Origin: Bacteroidales bacterium
Lineage (GTDB): Bacteria; Bacteroidota; Bacteroidia; Bacteroidales; WCHB1-69
Reading direction: 5' to 3'
Assembly (NCBI GenBank): GCA_017540505.1
Contig: JAFYAW010000036.1
Location: 1 to 54,284 of the forward strand
DNA: 54,284 bases
Below are positions 53,161-54,284 of this stretch, piece by piece. A program made the translations under genes and the position numbers. Positions within the stretch are counted from its first letter, which is position 1. The number at the start of each line of letters is the position of its first letter. The notes under the pieces are model-generated. The model made no database searches. It was given only the letters and a program-made list of their open reading frames with translations, and was not told where the DNA came from.

Positions 53161-53169
53161 GTGTGATTT

Positions 53170-54284
53170 CTAATGGACCTCCTCGAAATCAACGTCTTGG
53201 ACTTCTCCGTCGTTGCCGTTGTGGGTACCACCCTGCGGACCTTGTTGGCCAGCCTGCTGGTTGAATCCACCGGCGTTGAAGTCGGCGCCGGGCTGTTGGG
53301 CACCGCCCTGTTGGTACATCTTGGCGGAAGCGGCCTGCCAAGCGCCCTGCAACTCAGCCGTGGCGGCGTCAATGGCGGCGAAATCCTTGTTGTCGTGTGC
53401 GGTTCTCAGCTTGGCTGCCGCAGCCTCAATCTTGGCCTTGTCGTCAGCGGGCACCTTGTCGCCGAACTCCTTGAGCTGCTTTTCGGTCTGGAACACCAGG
53501 CTGTCGGCGGCGTTCAGCTTGTCGATTTCCTCCTTGGCTTTTTTGTCGGCATCGGCGTTGGCTTCGGCCTCGGCCTTCATCCGTTTGATTTCGTCATCGG
53601 AGAGGCCGGAAGAGGCTTCGATGCGGATCTTCTGTTCCTTGCCGGAGGCTTTGTCTTTGGCTGTCACACTGAGGATGCCGTTGGTGTCGATGTCGAAGGT
53701 GACTTCGATTTGCGGCACGCCGCGTTGTGCGGCCGGGATGCCGTCCAGATGGAAGCGGCCGATGCTCTTGTTCTGGGCTGCCATCGGGCGTTCGCCTTGC
53801 AGCACGTGGATTTCCACAGAGGTCTGGTTATCAACGGCCGTGGTGAACGTCTCCGTCTTCTTAGTCGGGATGGTGGTGTTGCTTTCGATGAGTTTGGTCA
53901 TCACGCCGCCGAGGGTTTCCAAACCGAGGGACAGCGGGGTCACATCCAACAGGAGGATGTCCTTCACTTCGCCGGTGAGCACACCGCCTTGGATGGCGGC
54001 GCCGATGGCGACCACCTCGTCGGGGTTGACACCCTTGGACGGGGTTTTGCCGAAGAATTTCTCCACAATCTTCTGGATGGCCGGGATACGGGTGGAGCCG
54101 CCCACGAGGATCACCTCGTCAATATCGGAGGTGGTATAGCCGGCGTCGGCCAGAGCCTTCTTGCACGGCTCGATGGTGGCGCGGATCAGGTCGTCGCACA
54201 GCTGTTCGAACTGGGCACGGGTGAGCGTGCGCACCAGGTGTTGCGGAACACCGTCGATCGGCATGATGTACGGCAGGTTGATTT
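53170..54284 (-). CDS. dnaK: Chaperone DnaK, C-terminal part (5' end outside window)
   Basis: 371 codons are visible; the frame stays open to the window edge ([14 protein letters not shown]), so the N-terminal about 265 residues are missing. Present are the end of the ATPase domain ([37 protein letters not shown]), the linker [13 protein letters not shown], the substrate-binding domain (TVDNQ-type [38 protein letters not shown]) and the helical lid. The tail is Gly/Gln-rich and ends DVDFEEVH, like the DnaK EEVD-type end. Hsp70 folding machine; grpE and dnaJ are not in view. Confidence 0.97.
   Translation of the reverse strand, partial: INLPYIMPIDGVPQHLVRTLTRAQFEQLCDDLIRATIEPCKKALADAGYTTSDIDEVILVGGSTRIPAIQKIVEKFFGKTPSKGVNPDEVVAIGAAIQGGVLTGEVKDILLLDVTPLSLGLETLGGVMTKLIESNTTIPTKKTETFTTAVDNQTSVEIHVLQGERPMAAQNKSIGRFHLDGIPAAQRGVPQIEVTFDIDTNGILSVTAKDKASGKEQKIRIEASSGLSDDEIKRMKAEAEANADADKKAKEEIDKLNAADSLVFQTEKQLKEFGDKVPADDKAKIEAAAAKLRTAHDNKDFAAIDAATAELQGAWQAASAKMYQQGGAQQPGADFNAGGFNQQAGQQGPQGGTHNGNDGEVQDVDFEEVH

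Larger units (their letters stand above)
52741..53169. other. Gene-free stretch between arcC and dnaK
   Basis: 429 bp with no convincing coding frame. In order it holds the arcC terminator (52765-52794), a 259-bp element with 20-bp inverted ends and three internal hairpins (52825-53083), the dnaK terminator (53087-53120, minus strand) and a long palindrome (53131-53160). Confidence 0.7.

Overview
The window comes from a chromosome of a Bacteroidota organism, most likely of the order Bacteroidales and outside the genus Bacteroides. Four things point there. Several genes are preceded by the phylum-specific -7 box TAnnTTTG rather than by a -35/-10 promoter. Two secreted proteases end in type IX secretion (T9SS) sorting tails. 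Several families are typical of the phylum (Porin_10-type putative porin, DUF4290, GIN-domain protein, OadG with a lamin-tail domain). Gene orders such as rsfS-ftsH-LUD-cdsA and ftsK-lolA-like are also typical. The metabolic genes suggest an anaerobe with succinate-propionate metabolism and glutamate turnover. I cannot name the genus.

Layout. 1-1354: most of an IS3-family insertion sequence whose left end lies outside the window, with a likely programmed -1 frameshift. 1617-4347: a secreted YD/MORN-like protein followed by a VTC / DUF4956 / DUF2490 cassette, possibly a polyphosphate-type polymerase with a membrane partner and an outer-membrane barrel. 4348-5969: a 52-bp repeat array and an ATP-binding DUF234-type ATPase. 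6016-11221: an MscS channel, then a sodium-pumping methylmalonyl-CoA decarboxylase operon (mmdA, LTD-OadG, biotin carrier, mmdB), a terminator and tRNA-Leu(UAG). 11503-14456: a DUF2156-GNAT protein and gdhA. 14592-17017: a two-gene unit with an unusual ECF sigma factor fused to a possible membrane segment and WG repeats, plus a GIN-domain adhesin-like protein. 17117-20802: folC, a GxxExxY gene bracketed by nonamer repeats, and exbB-exbD-tonB. 20984-26884: ftsK, a LolA-like gene, lpdA and a barrel protein. 26891-29044: PrsW protease and fumC. 29126-33912: an overlapping operon of DUF4290, an ABC exporter pair and a putative porin. 33970-38119: a T9SS trypsin-like protease, WbqC and a polytopic membrane protein. 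38187-45093: rsfS, ftsH, LUD, cdsA, uvrA. 45184-46194: a YtxH/holin-family/basic-protein trio resembling enterobacterial yqjD-yqjE-yqjK. 46229-52740: fbaA, a C10 protease with CUB-like domains and T9SS tail, an M13 peptidase and an orphan carbamate kinase. 52741-53169: a gene-free stretch with terminators, a MITE-like element and a palindrome. 53170-54284: the 3' part of dnaK, cut by the window edge.

Most genes are ordinary housekeeping. The strongest unusual signals are (a) low-complexity arrays of 7, 8 or 9-nt period, and two related long palindromes, that nearly always start within about 10 nt of a stop codon; (b) the sigma factor / WG-repeat fusion; (c) a 259-bp structured element with 20-bp terminal inverted repeats beside dnaK; (d) a 52-bp repeat array that carries promoter boxes in front of an AT-rich ATPase gene. 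Several gene starts given here are later than the longest open frame, because the upstream TTG codon lies inside a TAnnTTTG promoter box or because an ATG overlaps the preceding stop codon.
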